Assembly (NCBI RefSeq): GCF_001543325.1
Contig: NZ_CP013355.1
Location: forward strand, 1,022,001 to 1,086,000
Length of the DNA: 64,000 bases
Source of the DNA: Lutibacter profundi
GTDB taxonomy: Bacteria; Bacteroidota; Bacteroidia; Flavobacteriales; Flavobacteriaceae
Direction of reading: 5' to 3'
Part shown: in pieces, positions 16,958 through 24,910 of the stretch
Numbering within the stretch: the stretch's first letter is position 1
Layout of the letters: every line of letters starts with the position of its first letter
Notes under the pieces: model-generated
Database searches by the model: none
Seen by the model: only the letters and a program-made list of their open reading frames with translations
What the model was told of the DNA's origin: nothing
Program-made: the position numbers and the translations under genes

Positions 16958-18385
16958 ATGAAAAACAAACGTAATTATGTTGCTGTTAACCTACTAACTA
17001 TTGGAGTATTAGCAACTTTAATGGCTTGCTCAAATGACAATTCAACTTTAATTCCTCAATTTCAATCAAAATCGGTAAATAGTACCGCCAACTATACTGA
17101 CATGACTTTATTTAGAGGAAGCAAAAGTTCTACAACTGGTGCTATATATGAAGTTTTACCAGGACCTGCAGTTATTAACCCAGCAATGAGTCCAACTCCC
17201 TTTTCTAACAATATTCAAAGTACTGAAGGTGCTTATGAAATAGAAGTAGATGATATTGTTGATGTAGATGCTACAACATCTACCGATGCTGTAAAATTTG
17301 TTAATATAACATTTACTGCAAACGATGGAAAAAAATTTAAAATTGACCAAATTAATATCATTCATAAACCTGAAGGTGCTGGAGATCATTCCTTTTTTGG
17401 AGGTGTAGGTTTAAATAAAATGATGCACGGAGATACTGGAATTGGCACAGCATTAATGCCTAAAATGCTTGCATACATTACACTTTGGGGACTTGTTGAC
17501 CTCAAAGATGCCTCAACTGGTGAAGTAGTTGCTTCTAATAGAATTATTCACATTATGACCGCCTCAAATGTTAGAAACTCTAATTTAGAAATGATTCCAG
17601 AAGTTGTGTTAGATAAATCTGACCACGATACTTGGATGTCTCAAACACATGTAATTCTTATACCGCAAGATATGGACGGGAATTTTTCCCCTGTTCCAGG
17701 AACTGATCACGGTTTTATTCATATGATGTGGGAAAATGTAGAGCTCACAAAAGAAACAAGAGATTGGAAAAAAGTATATGAAATATTACCTGGACCTGCA
17801 GTAATAAACGAAGCAATGAACCCTACTCCTTTTTCAAATAAAGTTGCTTTTGGAGCTGGTTCATACTCTTTTAATGTTATTGATAATTCTGAAGAAGATT
17901 CAGAAAACTCTGAAGATTTAATAAAAAATGTTGCTATTAAATATCAAAGACCAAACGGTGAAATGTTTATAATTGATGATATTCAAATAATACATAAAAC
18001 CAATGGTAGTGGAGACCACCCTTATTTTGGAGGTGTTGGACTTGATAAAGTTATGCATGGAAATACAGGAATTGGAACCAACTTAATGCCAAAATTAACC
18101 TCTTATATTACTTTATGGGGTATTGCAGATTTAAAGGATGGAAATGGAAATGTAATTGCACCTAATAGACTAGTTCATATCATGGTGTCTTCAAGATCAA
18201 GAAGCTCAGACTTAAAATTATCTACATCTACAGATATTGATTCAACTGATAAATCTCCTAACAATATTGAAACTCATATTATTATACCTCCATTAGATTT
18301 AGAAGGAAATATGTCTCCCGTATCAGGAACTGGACATGGCTTTTTACACCTTATGTTTGAAAATGTAAACCTAACAGAAAACTAA
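16958..18385 (+). CDS. Lipoprotein with two tandem copies of an unfamiliar histidine-rich domain
   Basis: The 475-residue protein has a lipoprotein signal (lipobox LMAC, Cys24). Residues 64-262 and 274-475 are two copies of one domain of about 200 residues. Both copies share the opening YE(V/I)LPGPAVIN with PTPFSN, then IIHK, GDH, FGGVGL, MHG with TGIGT and LMPK, YITLWG, DLKD, NR..HIM, THxI, GN.SPV.GT.HGF and H(M/L)M.ENV.LT. At least seven histidines per copy are invariant, which suggests a metal or ligand site. I do not recognise the domain and cannot assign a function. The gene stands alone between divergent and downstream promoters and ends at a strong terminator. It should face the periplasm or cell surface. 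Confidence 0.75.
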   Translation: MKNKRNYVAVNLLTIGVLATLMACSNDNSTLIPQFQSKSVNSTANYTDMTLFRGSKSSTTGAIYEVLPGPAVINPAMSPTPFSNNIQSTEGAYEIEVDDIVDVDATTSTDAVKFVNITFTANDGKKFKIDQINIIHKPEGAGDHSFFGGVGLNKMMHGDTGIGTALMPKMLAYITLWGLVDLKDASTGEVVASNRIIHIMTASNVRNSNLEMIPEVVLDKSDHDTWMSQTHVILIPQDMDGNFSPVPGTDHGFIHMMWENVELTKETRDWKKVYEILPGPAVINEAMNPTPFSNKVAFGAGSYSFNVIDNSEEDSENSEDLIKNVAIKYQRPNGEMFIIDDIQIIHKTNGSGDHPYFGGVGLDKVMHGNTGIGTNLMPKLTSYITLWGIADLKDGNGNVIAPNRLVHIMVSSRSRSSDLKLSTSTDIDSTDKSPNNIETHIIIPPLDLEGNMSPVSGTGHGFLHLMFENVNLTEN

Positions 18386-18411
18386 TATATCCAATACTAC
18401 TAAGAGAATAC

Positions 18412-18450
18412 AACCTCCGAAAGAGCTTTTAGTCTTTCGGAGGTTTTTTT
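18412..18450 (+). terminator. Strong rho-independent terminator after the duplicated lipoprotein
   Basis: A perfect 12-bp GC-containing stem (18412-18423 with 18434-18445), 10-base loop and seven Ts. Confidence 0.88.
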
Positions 18451-18502
18451 ATGTTTTAATAATCCTGTACCAACATTTTCTAGAACCTAAATAGATTTTA
18501 TG

Positions 18503-18510
18503 TAAGTTTG
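18503..18510 (+). promoter_or_regulatory. Bacteroidota -7 box TAAGTTTG upstream of ddl
   Basis: Exact TAnnTTTG match 23 bases before the ddl start codon; no clear -33 box. Confidence 0.55.
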
Positions 18511-18533
18511 TAATTACAAGTTATAAACATAAA

Positions 18534-19511
18534 ATGAAAAAAAATATTGCCATAATAATGGGCGGTTATTCTTCAGAAGCTAATATTTCATTGAAGAGTG
18601 GTACCGTTGTTTATGAAAACATTTCAAAAGAAATCTACAATACATACAAGGTTCATATACTCAAAAACAAATGGGTATTAGTTGATGATAACAATCAGGA
18701 ATTCCCTATAAACAAACACGATTTCACCGCTGAAATTAATCGTAAAAAAATAAGCTTTGATTGTGTTTTTAATGCTATTCATGGGCATCCTGGTGAAGAT
18801 GGAACTCTTTTAGCCTATTTTAAGTTAATTGGTTTAAAACATACATCTGCTCCATTTTACCAAATGGCTTTAACTTTTAACAAGCGTGATTGTTTAAGCG
18901 TGGTAAAACAATATGGAATTAAAACGGCAACTTCGTATTATATTGATAAAGGTGATGAAATTAACATCCATGAAATCGTTTCCAAAGTTGGTCTACCTTG
19001 TTTTGTAAAACCTAACAATGCTGGCTCTAGTTTTGGAATTTCTAAGCCTAAAACAACTGAAGAAATAACACCTGCCATTGAAAAAGCATTTAAAGAAGAT
19101 ACACAAATTTTAATTGAAGAATTTTTGGATGGTCCTGAAATTACTATTGGTGTTTTAAATTTCAAAGGGGAAATTAAAGTATTACCAATGACCGAAATTG
19201 TAACCGAAAATGATTTTTTTGATTACGAAGCAAAATATTTAGGGAAAAGTGAAGAAATTACACCTGCAAGAATTTCAGATGAAATACATAAAAAATTAAA
19301 AAAAACAGCATCTCAAGTTTATAAAATATTAAATATGAGTGGTTTTTCCCGTGCAGAATACATTTTAGTAAATAACGAACCTTATTTTTTAGAAATAAAT
19401 ACAGTTCCCGGTTTAACAGATGCAAGTTTAATTCCGCAACAAGCTGCTGCGGCAGGTATTAGTTTAGAAGAACTTTTTCATAACGCCATTGAAATGGCTT
19501 TAAATAATTAA
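18534..19511 (+). CDS. ddl: D-alanine--D-alanine ligase
   Basis: The 325-residue ATP-grasp enzyme joins two D-alanines for peptidoglycan precursors. It starts with KKNIAIIMGGYSSEANISLKSG, and has FNAIHGHPGEDGTLLAYF, CFVKPNNAGSSFGISK (ATP binding), ILIEEFLDGPEITIGVL and FLEINTVPGLTDASLIPQQA, the metal and substrate-binding end of Ddl. It heads a unit with coaD, two bases away, and the M14 peptidase gene. The pairing ddl-coaD opposite PASTA-rluD is a familiar flavobacterial arrangement. Identification is secure. Confidence 0.96.
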   Translation: MKKNIAIIMGGYSSEANISLKSGTVVYENISKEIYNTYKVHILKNKWVLVDDNNQEFPINKHDFTAEINRKKISFDCVFNAIHGHPGEDGTLLAYFKLIGLKHTSAPFYQMALTFNKRDCLSVVKQYGIKTATSYYIDKGDEINIHEIVSKVGLPCFVKPNNAGSSFGISKPKTTEEITPAIEKAFKEDTQILIEEFLDGPEITIGVLNFKGEIKVLPMTEIVTENDFFDYEAKYLGKSEEITPARISDEIHKKLKKTASQVYKILNMSGFSRAEYILVNNEPYFLEINTVPGLTDASLIPQQAAAAGISLEELFHNAIEMALNN

Positions 19512-19513
19512 GT

Positions 19514-19969
19514 ATGAGAAGAGCAATTTTCCCAGGATCATTTGATCCAATTACCCTAGGCCATGTTGATATTATTAACAGAGCATTGCCATTATTTGAT
19601 GAAATTATTATTGCAATTGGTATCAATGCAGATAAAAAATATATGTTTTCTCTTGAAAAACGTATATTTTTTATCAAAGAAAATTATAAGAATGAACCAA
19701 AAATTAAAGTTGAAACATATTCAGGTTTAACTACTGAGTTTTGCAAAAAATTAGATGTTGATTTCATTTTAAGAGGATTACGAAATCCTGCAGATTTTGA
19801 ATTTGAAAAAGCAATAGCACAAACCAATAGAAAAATGTCAACCATTGAAACTGTCTTTTTACTAACTTCTGCAGAAACATCATATATAAGTTCAAGTATA
19901 GTACGTGACATTTTAAGAAATGGTGGAAATGTTAAAGACTTTGTTCCTAAAAGTGTTACTACCAACTAA
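19514..19969 (+). CDS. coaD: Pantetheine-phosphate adenylyltransferase
   Basis: The 151-residue enzyme makes dephospho-CoA from 4'-phosphopantetheine and ATP, the fourth step of CoA synthesis. The start RRAIFPGSFDPITLGHVDII contains the nucleotidyltransferase (T/H)xGH motif, and later RGLRNPADFEFEKAIAQTNRKM and the ISSSIVR motif are all characteristic of CoaD. It lies two bases after ddl and 10 bases before the M14 carboxypeptidase gene. Identification is secure. Confidence 0.96.
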   Translation: MRRAIFPGSFDPITLGHVDIINRALPLFDEIIIAIGINADKKYMFSLEKRIFFIKENYKNEPKIKVETYSGLTTEFCKKLDVDFILRGLRNPADFEFEKAIAQTNRKMSTIETVFLLTSAETSYISSSIVRDILRNGGNVKDFVPKSVTTN

Positions 19970-19979
19970 TTTTTAGTTT

Positions 19980-21719
19980 ATGAAAAAAATTGGTTTCCTT
20001 ATTTTAGTGCTTCTGCTTTCTTGTGCTAATCCATCTCCATCAAAAAAAAATGATTTTATAACTACATTTGAAAAATCAAATGGAACAGAAACAGCAACTT
20101 ATTTTGAAACTATTGCATATTACAAAAAGTTAGCAAATTCATACCCGGAAATTTCAATCCAAGAAATTGGAACTACAGATAGTGGCTACCCTTTGCATCT
20201 AGTAATTTTTAGCTCCTCCAAAGAGTTTGATTTTAACAAACTTCAACAAAAAAATAGTATCTTAATCAATAATGGAATCCACCCTGGAGAATCTGATGGT
20301 ATTGATGCAACAATGCTTTTACTTAGAGATATTGTTCAAAACCCTGATAAAATAAAACGATTGAAAAACATAATTTTAGCAATTATTCCCATTTATAACG
20401 TAGGTGGTTCACTAAACAGAAATAGCACTACACGTACAAATCAAAATGGACCAAAAGTATATGGTTTTAGAGGAAATGCACGGAATTTTGATTTAAACAG
20501 AGATTTTATAAAAGCCGATACCAAAAACGCCAAATCTTTCGCTGAAATTTTTCATAAAGTTAACCCTGATATTTTTATAGATAATCATGTAAGTAATGGA
20601 GCCGATTACCAATACGCCATTACACATTTATTTACACAACACAACAAACTAGGCAATGATTTAGGTACTTTTATTGAACAAAAAATGAGACCCAAAATTG
20701 AAGCTTCCTTATTAAAAAAAGGTATTATTATAACACCATATGTAAATGTTTGGGGAAGCACACCCAAAAAAGGTTTTAGTCAGTTTTTTGATTCACCGAG
20801 ATATTCAACTGGTTATACTACTTTATTCAACACTTTAGGAATGATGATTGAAACACATATGTTAAAACCATATAAACAACGTGTAGAACAAACCTATGCT
20901 TTAATGGAAACTTTGATAGATTTTACTCTTAAAAATGGTAGTAAAATAAAAAAACTCAGAAAAAATGCTACTGCCAAAATTTTAGAAAAAGAAATGTATC
21001 CTATCTCATATGAAGTAGATAAAAGCACTTTTGAAACTTTTCAATTTAAGGGATATGAATCAAGTTATATCAATAGTAAAGTTACTACAGGCAAACGTTT
21101 ATTTTATAACCAAACAAAACCATATACAAAACCCGTAAAATATTACAATCAGTTTATAGCTTCAACTAAAATTAAAATACCAAAAGCATATATTTTAAAA
21201 AATGGTTGGTGGAGAGTTTTAGAGCGTTTAAACAATAATAACATTAAATATACTCGTTTTAAAAAAGATACTGTAATTTCAGTAAGTGAACAACTTATAA
21301 AAAATTATAAAACTCGTAAAACTGCCTACGAAGGCCATTATCCTCACTACAACACAACAACAATAACCACCAAAAAACAGGTGCAATTTAACAAGGGTGA
21401 TGTTTATATTCCTACAAACCAAAATGGTATTCGCTATATGATAGAAACTTTGGAATCAGCAGCTACTGACTCTTTTTTTAATTGGAATTTTTTTGATACA
21501 ATACTTCAACAAAAAGAAGGGTATTCTCCTTATGTTTTTGAAGATATTGCTGAACAATTTCTGATTGAAAATCCATCAGTTCAAAAAGCATTGGATCTAA
21601 AAATATTGAACGATGAGGATTTCGCAAAAAATGTGCAAGCACAATTAAATTTTATTTATAAAAATTCTCCTCATTACGAAACTGCACACTTAAAACTACC
21701 TATATATAAAGTGTTTTAA
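19980..21719 (+). CDS. M14 family zinc carboxypeptidase lipoprotein
   Basis: The 579-residue protein has a lipoprotein signal (LLLSC, Cys15), so it is probably anchored to a membrane facing the periplasm or surface. The zinc motif HPGESDG supplies the His and Glu ligands, DNHVSNGADYQY the third histidine and substrate-binding residues; MIETHML carries the likely catalytic glutamate. The peptidase domain covers about residues 30-320; the remaining 260 residues form a C-terminal extension without recognised motifs. Flavobacterial M14 proteins of this architecture degrade or trim peptides. It follows coaD by 10 bases and precedes a DUF1853 gene by 24 bases. Confidence 0.87.
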   Translation: MKKIGFLILVLLLSCANPSPSKKNDFITTFEKSNGTETATYFETIAYYKKLANSYPEISIQEIGTTDSGYPLHLVIFSSSKEFDFNKLQQKNSILINNGIHPGESDGIDATMLLLRDIVQNPDKIKRLKNIILAIIPIYNVGGSLNRNSTTRTNQNGPKVYGFRGNARNFDLNRDFIKADTKNAKSFAEIFHKVNPDIFIDNHVSNGADYQYAITHLFTQHNKLGNDLGTFIEQKMRPKIEASLLKKGIIITPYVNVWGSTPKKGFSQFFDSPRYSTGYTTLFNTLGMMIETHMLKPYKQRVEQTYALMETLIDFTLKNGSKIKKLRKNATAKILEKEMYPISYEVDKSTFETFQFKGYESSYINSKVTTGKRLFYNQTKPYTKPVKYYNQFIASTKIKIPKAYILKNGWWRVLERLNNNNIKYTRFKKDTVISVSEQLIKNYKTRKTAYEGHYPHYNTTTITTKKQVQFNKGDVYIPTNQNGIRYMIETLESAATDSFFNWNFFDTILQQKEGYSPYVFEDIAEQFLIENPSVQKALDLKILNDEDFAKNVQAQLNFIYKNSPHYETAHLKLPIYKVF

Positions 21720-21743
21720 TTTATTTTTTAACTTGTAGGTTCA

Positions 21744-22562
21744 ATGGATTTAAATTCTAAAGAAATACAATTACAATATGAAGGGTTTTTACAAACTCCT
21801 TTATTATGGGAATCTGAGAATGTTTTCAACTTAGAACAGTTAAAACTCTTCAAAAAAAAGGTGTCTGTTTTTGAAGGAAATATTCAAAAAAAATTACGCC
21901 TAGGTAAACGAGTGGAACGTTTTGTTAGCAACGAACTAAACCAGTATAAAGCTATTACAATTTTAAAAGAAAACATTCAAATACAAGATGGCAATACAAC
22001 TATTGGAGAAATTGATTGCCTTTTAAAACAACAGGAACAACCTATTCACCTTGAAATAGTTTATAAGTTTTATTTATATGATAAAACCGTTGGCTTAACC
22101 GAATTAGAGCATTGGATTGGTCCAAACAGGAAAGATAGCCTAGTAAAGAAACTAACAAAACTAAAAGAAAAACAATTACCGCTTCTTTTGAAACCTCAAA
22201 CAAAACCAACTTTAGAAAAACTTAAAATTTACGTAAAAGAAATAAAACAATTGGTATATTTTAAAGCACAACTATTTATTCCTTATCAACTAAAAAATAA
22301 TACATTTAAATTAATAAATAACAACTGTATTAAAGGTTTTTACATCTATTTTCAAGAACTTTCACAATTTTCAGAATGTAAATTTCACATGCCAACAAAA
22401 GTAAATTGGTTGCAAGAAACTCAAACATACGTAAATTGGCTTTCTTTTGAGAAGTTTGAACAAGCTATTGAAGTTTTTATGCTAAGTAAAACATCTCCAT
22501 TGTGTTGGATGAAACAACCCAACGGAAAAATCTATAAAATTTTCATTGTGTGGTGGAGATAA
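21744..22562 (+). CDS. DUF1853 family protein
   Basis: The 272-residue soluble protein matches DUF1853. Features seen are TPLLWES near the N-terminus, RLGKRVERFVSNELNQY, and IGEIDCLLKQQEQPIHLEIVYKFYLY, a stretch reminiscent of the E-x-D...ExK core of PD-(D/E)XK nuclease-like folds (GEIDCLL and HLEIVYKF). The function is unknown; a nuclease-like activity is an inference from these residues only. The gene ends 12 bases from the convergent permease-like gene. Confidence 0.77.
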   Translation: MDLNSKEIQLQYEGFLQTPLLWESENVFNLEQLKLFKKKVSVFEGNIQKKLRLGKRVERFVSNELNQYKAITILKENIQIQDGNTTIGEIDCLLKQQEQPIHLEIVYKFYLYDKTVGLTELEHWIGPNRKDSLVKKLTKLKEKQLPLLLKPQTKPTLEKLKIYVKEIKQLVYFKAQLFIPYQLKNNTFKLINNNCIKGFYIYFQELSQFSECKFHMPTKVNWLQETQTYVNWLSFEKFEQAIEVFMLSKTSPLCWMKQPNGKIYKIFIVWWR

Positions 22563-22574
22563 TGCTTAACCATT

Positions 22575-23237
22575 TTACACTCTCTTTTTATCAACAAAAT
22601 AAGCTATTAATGCAAATAGGGCGTAACTAAACAACGCTGAAACAGTTAAAGATTTTAAATCTTCATTTGCAGGCAATACAAATATATTTAAGTAATTTAT
22701 CAGCAGTAAAAATAATACAAAAACAATAGACACATAGCTACCTAATTTTGAAGTTGATTTTGTTTTTTTGAGGTAATAAAACAAGCCTAAAACCAATAAA
22801 AAAGCTTCAGAAAAATAGGTTAAAAATTTATTACTCCACAATCCCAAGCCAAATTTTGGTTCTCCATTTATCAATGGCAAATCAGGTGTGTGAACAATCA
22901 AATCTAAAAACCAATGGGATAGAACCGCCAATGCCATTATAAATGCAATACGCTTTTTATTCAATTTTTCCTTTGCAAAAACAAAAAAATACAACAGATA
23001 AAATACTATTGCCCATAGTAAAGAACCTAAAAGCCCATGTGTAAAAGGATAATAATCCATATAAAAACTATTAACGGCTGTAAAACCTTTTACAAACTTC
23101 AAATTTTCGATTCCCACTAAAGCAAAAGGGAAAAATAAAATATCCACAAACTGTACAGCAATAAAAAGCATTCCAAGTGAAGCATCTTTTTCTTTTCCTT
23201 TTAATGCAAACGCTGCTGCATAATGACCTACGAACAT
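22575..23237 (-). CDS. Multi-pass membrane protein of the YdjM/DUF457-like metal-dependent hydrolase type
   Basis: The 220-residue protein has five or six hydrophobic segments. Histidine- and aspartate-bearing motifs occur at the ends of helices: MFVGHYAAAF, FTHGLLGSL and LSHWFLDLIVHTPD. These match the pattern of the YdjM/DUF457 inner-membrane hydrolase-like family (HxxxG...H...H..D), often named permease or LexA-binding membrane hydrolase. Which reaction it performs is unknown. It is convergent with DUF1853 and not obviously in an operon. Confidence 0.6.
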   Translation of the reverse strand: MFVGHYAAAFALKGKEKDASLGMLFIAVQFVDILFFPFALVGIENLKFVKGFTAVNSFYMDYYPFTHGLLGSLLWAIVFYLLYFFVFAKEKLNKKRIAFIMALAVLSHWFLDLIVHTPDLPLINGEPKFGLGLWSNKFLTYFSEAFLLVLGLFYYLKKTKSTSKLGSYVSIVFVLFLLLINYLNIFVLPANEDLKSLTVSALFSYALFALIAYFVDKKRV

Positions 23238-23364
23238 AATCTTAATTTTAAATTATACTTTTTATAGGGTTCAACGGGGTTTTATAAGATTTGTAAAATT
23301 CCATTTTTGAATAAAATATTCAGAAAATAAATTCAATTCTCATAATTGTTCAAATTTTAATTAA

Positions 23365-23667
23365 TTAAGAATTGATTATAATAATAACTAAAATAATACT
23401 ACTTAAGGTTGAAATTGAAAACCCTTTAATTAAATCATTTCTTTTTCTAATAATTGAAAGAATTAAAAGAGGTAATGGTATAATCAATAGTATTCCTAGA
23501 ATGATGGAATAAATATTGTGAGTGATAAAAAAACTAAAACTGTAAATTATTTTAAATATTTCAAGCTGTCCTTGAGTTTCTTTTTCGATTATTATATTTA
23601 CGATTATTATAAATACGATTATTAAAATAATGTGAATTACAGGTATTTTAATTTCTAATTTTTTCAT
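23365..23667 (-). CDS. Small three-helix membrane protein, hypothetical
   Basis: This 100-residue product consists almost wholly of three hydrophobic segments (about residues 9-28, 38-72 and 80-98) separated by short charged loops (IEKETQGQ, RKRNDLIKG). No known family is recognised. The codon use and reading-frame length are compatible with a real gene. It lies 39 bases after the lpxD start-distal end on the same strand, so it could be cotranscribed with lpxD. The function cannot be inferred. Confidence 0.5.
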   Translation of the reverse strand: MKKLEIKIPVIHIILIIVFIIIVNIIIEKETQGQLEIFKIIYSFSFFITHNIYSIILGILLIIPLPLLILSIIRKRNDLIKGFSISTLSSIILVIIIINS

Positions 23668-23706
23668 TTCTTTTTCACATTCTATTATTTACAACTATTA
23701 GTAAAA

Positions 23707-24699
23707 TTAACTTTTAATCATTTTTCTCAAAAGCACCCACTGTTTAAACATATCTCTAGCATCTGCTGCAGGATAACCAACAACCGTTTTACCAGCAGCA
23801 ACATCATTCATAACTCCTGAACCTCCACCTACTACAGCGCCAGTATGAATAGTAACATGGTCTTTTATTGAAGAACTTCCTCCAATAATAACTCCATCAC
23901 CTAAAGTAACCGAACCTGCCAAACCACTACTACCTGCCATAATACAAGAACGTCCTAATACACAATTATGTGCAATTTGCACTAGGTTATCTATCTTACA
24001 ACCGTCACCTATTATTGTTGAACTAAATTTTGCCCTATCTACAGCAGAATTAGCACCAATTTCAACTTCATTTCCAATTATTACATTACCTATATGAGGT
24101 ATTTTTATTAAACCTCTACCATCTTCACTTGGTCTATACCCAAATCCATCAGCTCCAATACTTACATTCGTATGAAAAATACAAAGACTTCCAATTTCAC
24201 AACGTTCACGAATTACTGTGCCCGACCAAATAACAGTATTATTTCCAATCTTAGTTTCATCAAAAATGCAAACATTTGGGTATAAAACAACACCATCACC
24301 CAAAATAACATCTTTTCCCAAATAACAATTTGCGCCTATTTTACACCCACTACCTATAATGGCTGATTTATGAATAACCGCTGTTTCATGTATTTCAGTA
24401 TCAAAATGTGGTGGACTAGGATTAAATAACTCTAAAATTTTTGCCATTGCTAAATCGGCATTTTTCACTTTAATCAACGCACGATTTTCTCCCGGCTCAA
24501 CAACTAAATTATCATTAACAACTGCCACAGATGCATTTGATTTCTCCCATAAATGAAGATACTTTTTGCTTCCTATAAAAGTTATTTGATGTATACTTGC
24601 CTTTTGTAATTCTTCTGGCCCACTAATTTTTTGATTGGTTACTCCAATAATTTCACCTTTTAAAATTTCGTTGATTTCCTGTATTGTAAATAATTTCAT
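23707..24699 (-). CDS. lpxD: UDP-3-O-(3-hydroxyacyl)glucosamine N-acyltransferase
   Basis: LpxD adds the second acyl chain in lipid A synthesis at the inner membrane. An N-terminal uridine-binding domain (MKLFTIQEINEILKG onward) is followed by a left-handed beta helix of hexapeptide repeats (IHKSAIIGSGCKIGANCYLGKDVILGDG and further), and the active-site stretch QIAHNCVLGRSCIMAG carries the catalytic histidine. A longer reading from 24726 would add nine residues; the start at 24699 aligns with the usual MKLFT beginning and gives 330 residues. It is the only lipid A gene here. Many flavobacteria have two lpxD-like genes, so this could be a paralogue. Confidence 0.9.
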   Translation of the reverse strand: MKLFTIQEINEILKGEIIGVTNQKISGPEELQKASIHQITFIGSKKYLHLWEKSNASVAVVNDNLVVEPGENRALIKVKNADLAMAKILELFNPSPPHFDTEIHETAVIHKSAIIGSGCKIGANCYLGKDVILGDGVVLYPNVCIFDETKIGNNTVIWSGTVIRERCEIGSLCIFHTNVSIGADGFGYRPSEDGRGLIKIPHIGNVIIGNEVEIGANSAVDRAKFSSTIIGDGCKIDNLVQIAHNCVLGRSCIMAGSSGLAGSVTLGDGVIIGGSSSIKDHVTIHTGAVVGGGSGVMNDVAAGKTVVGYPAADARDMFKQWVLLRKMIKS

Positions 24700-24910
24700 T
24701 AATTTTAAATTGTTTTTTAAATCCAAAAACTGGACTTGTAAATTGCATTTGCTAAATATATTAATAATTTTATAGTGAAAAGCTATTTCTTCTTATCTAA
24801 ATTATTAAGCTCTCTTAAAAAAATAAAAAATTGAACAAAAAATTCAACTATTCTAGCTACTTCATTTACGTCAAAATTCCGTATTTTGCAATTCTCAAAT
24901 TAAATTTTAA

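Noticed and set aside
24880-24900. TAnnTTTG-like sequence (GTATTTTG) before topB
   Set aside because: The box has one base too few between TA and TTTG; it was not listed as a promoter.
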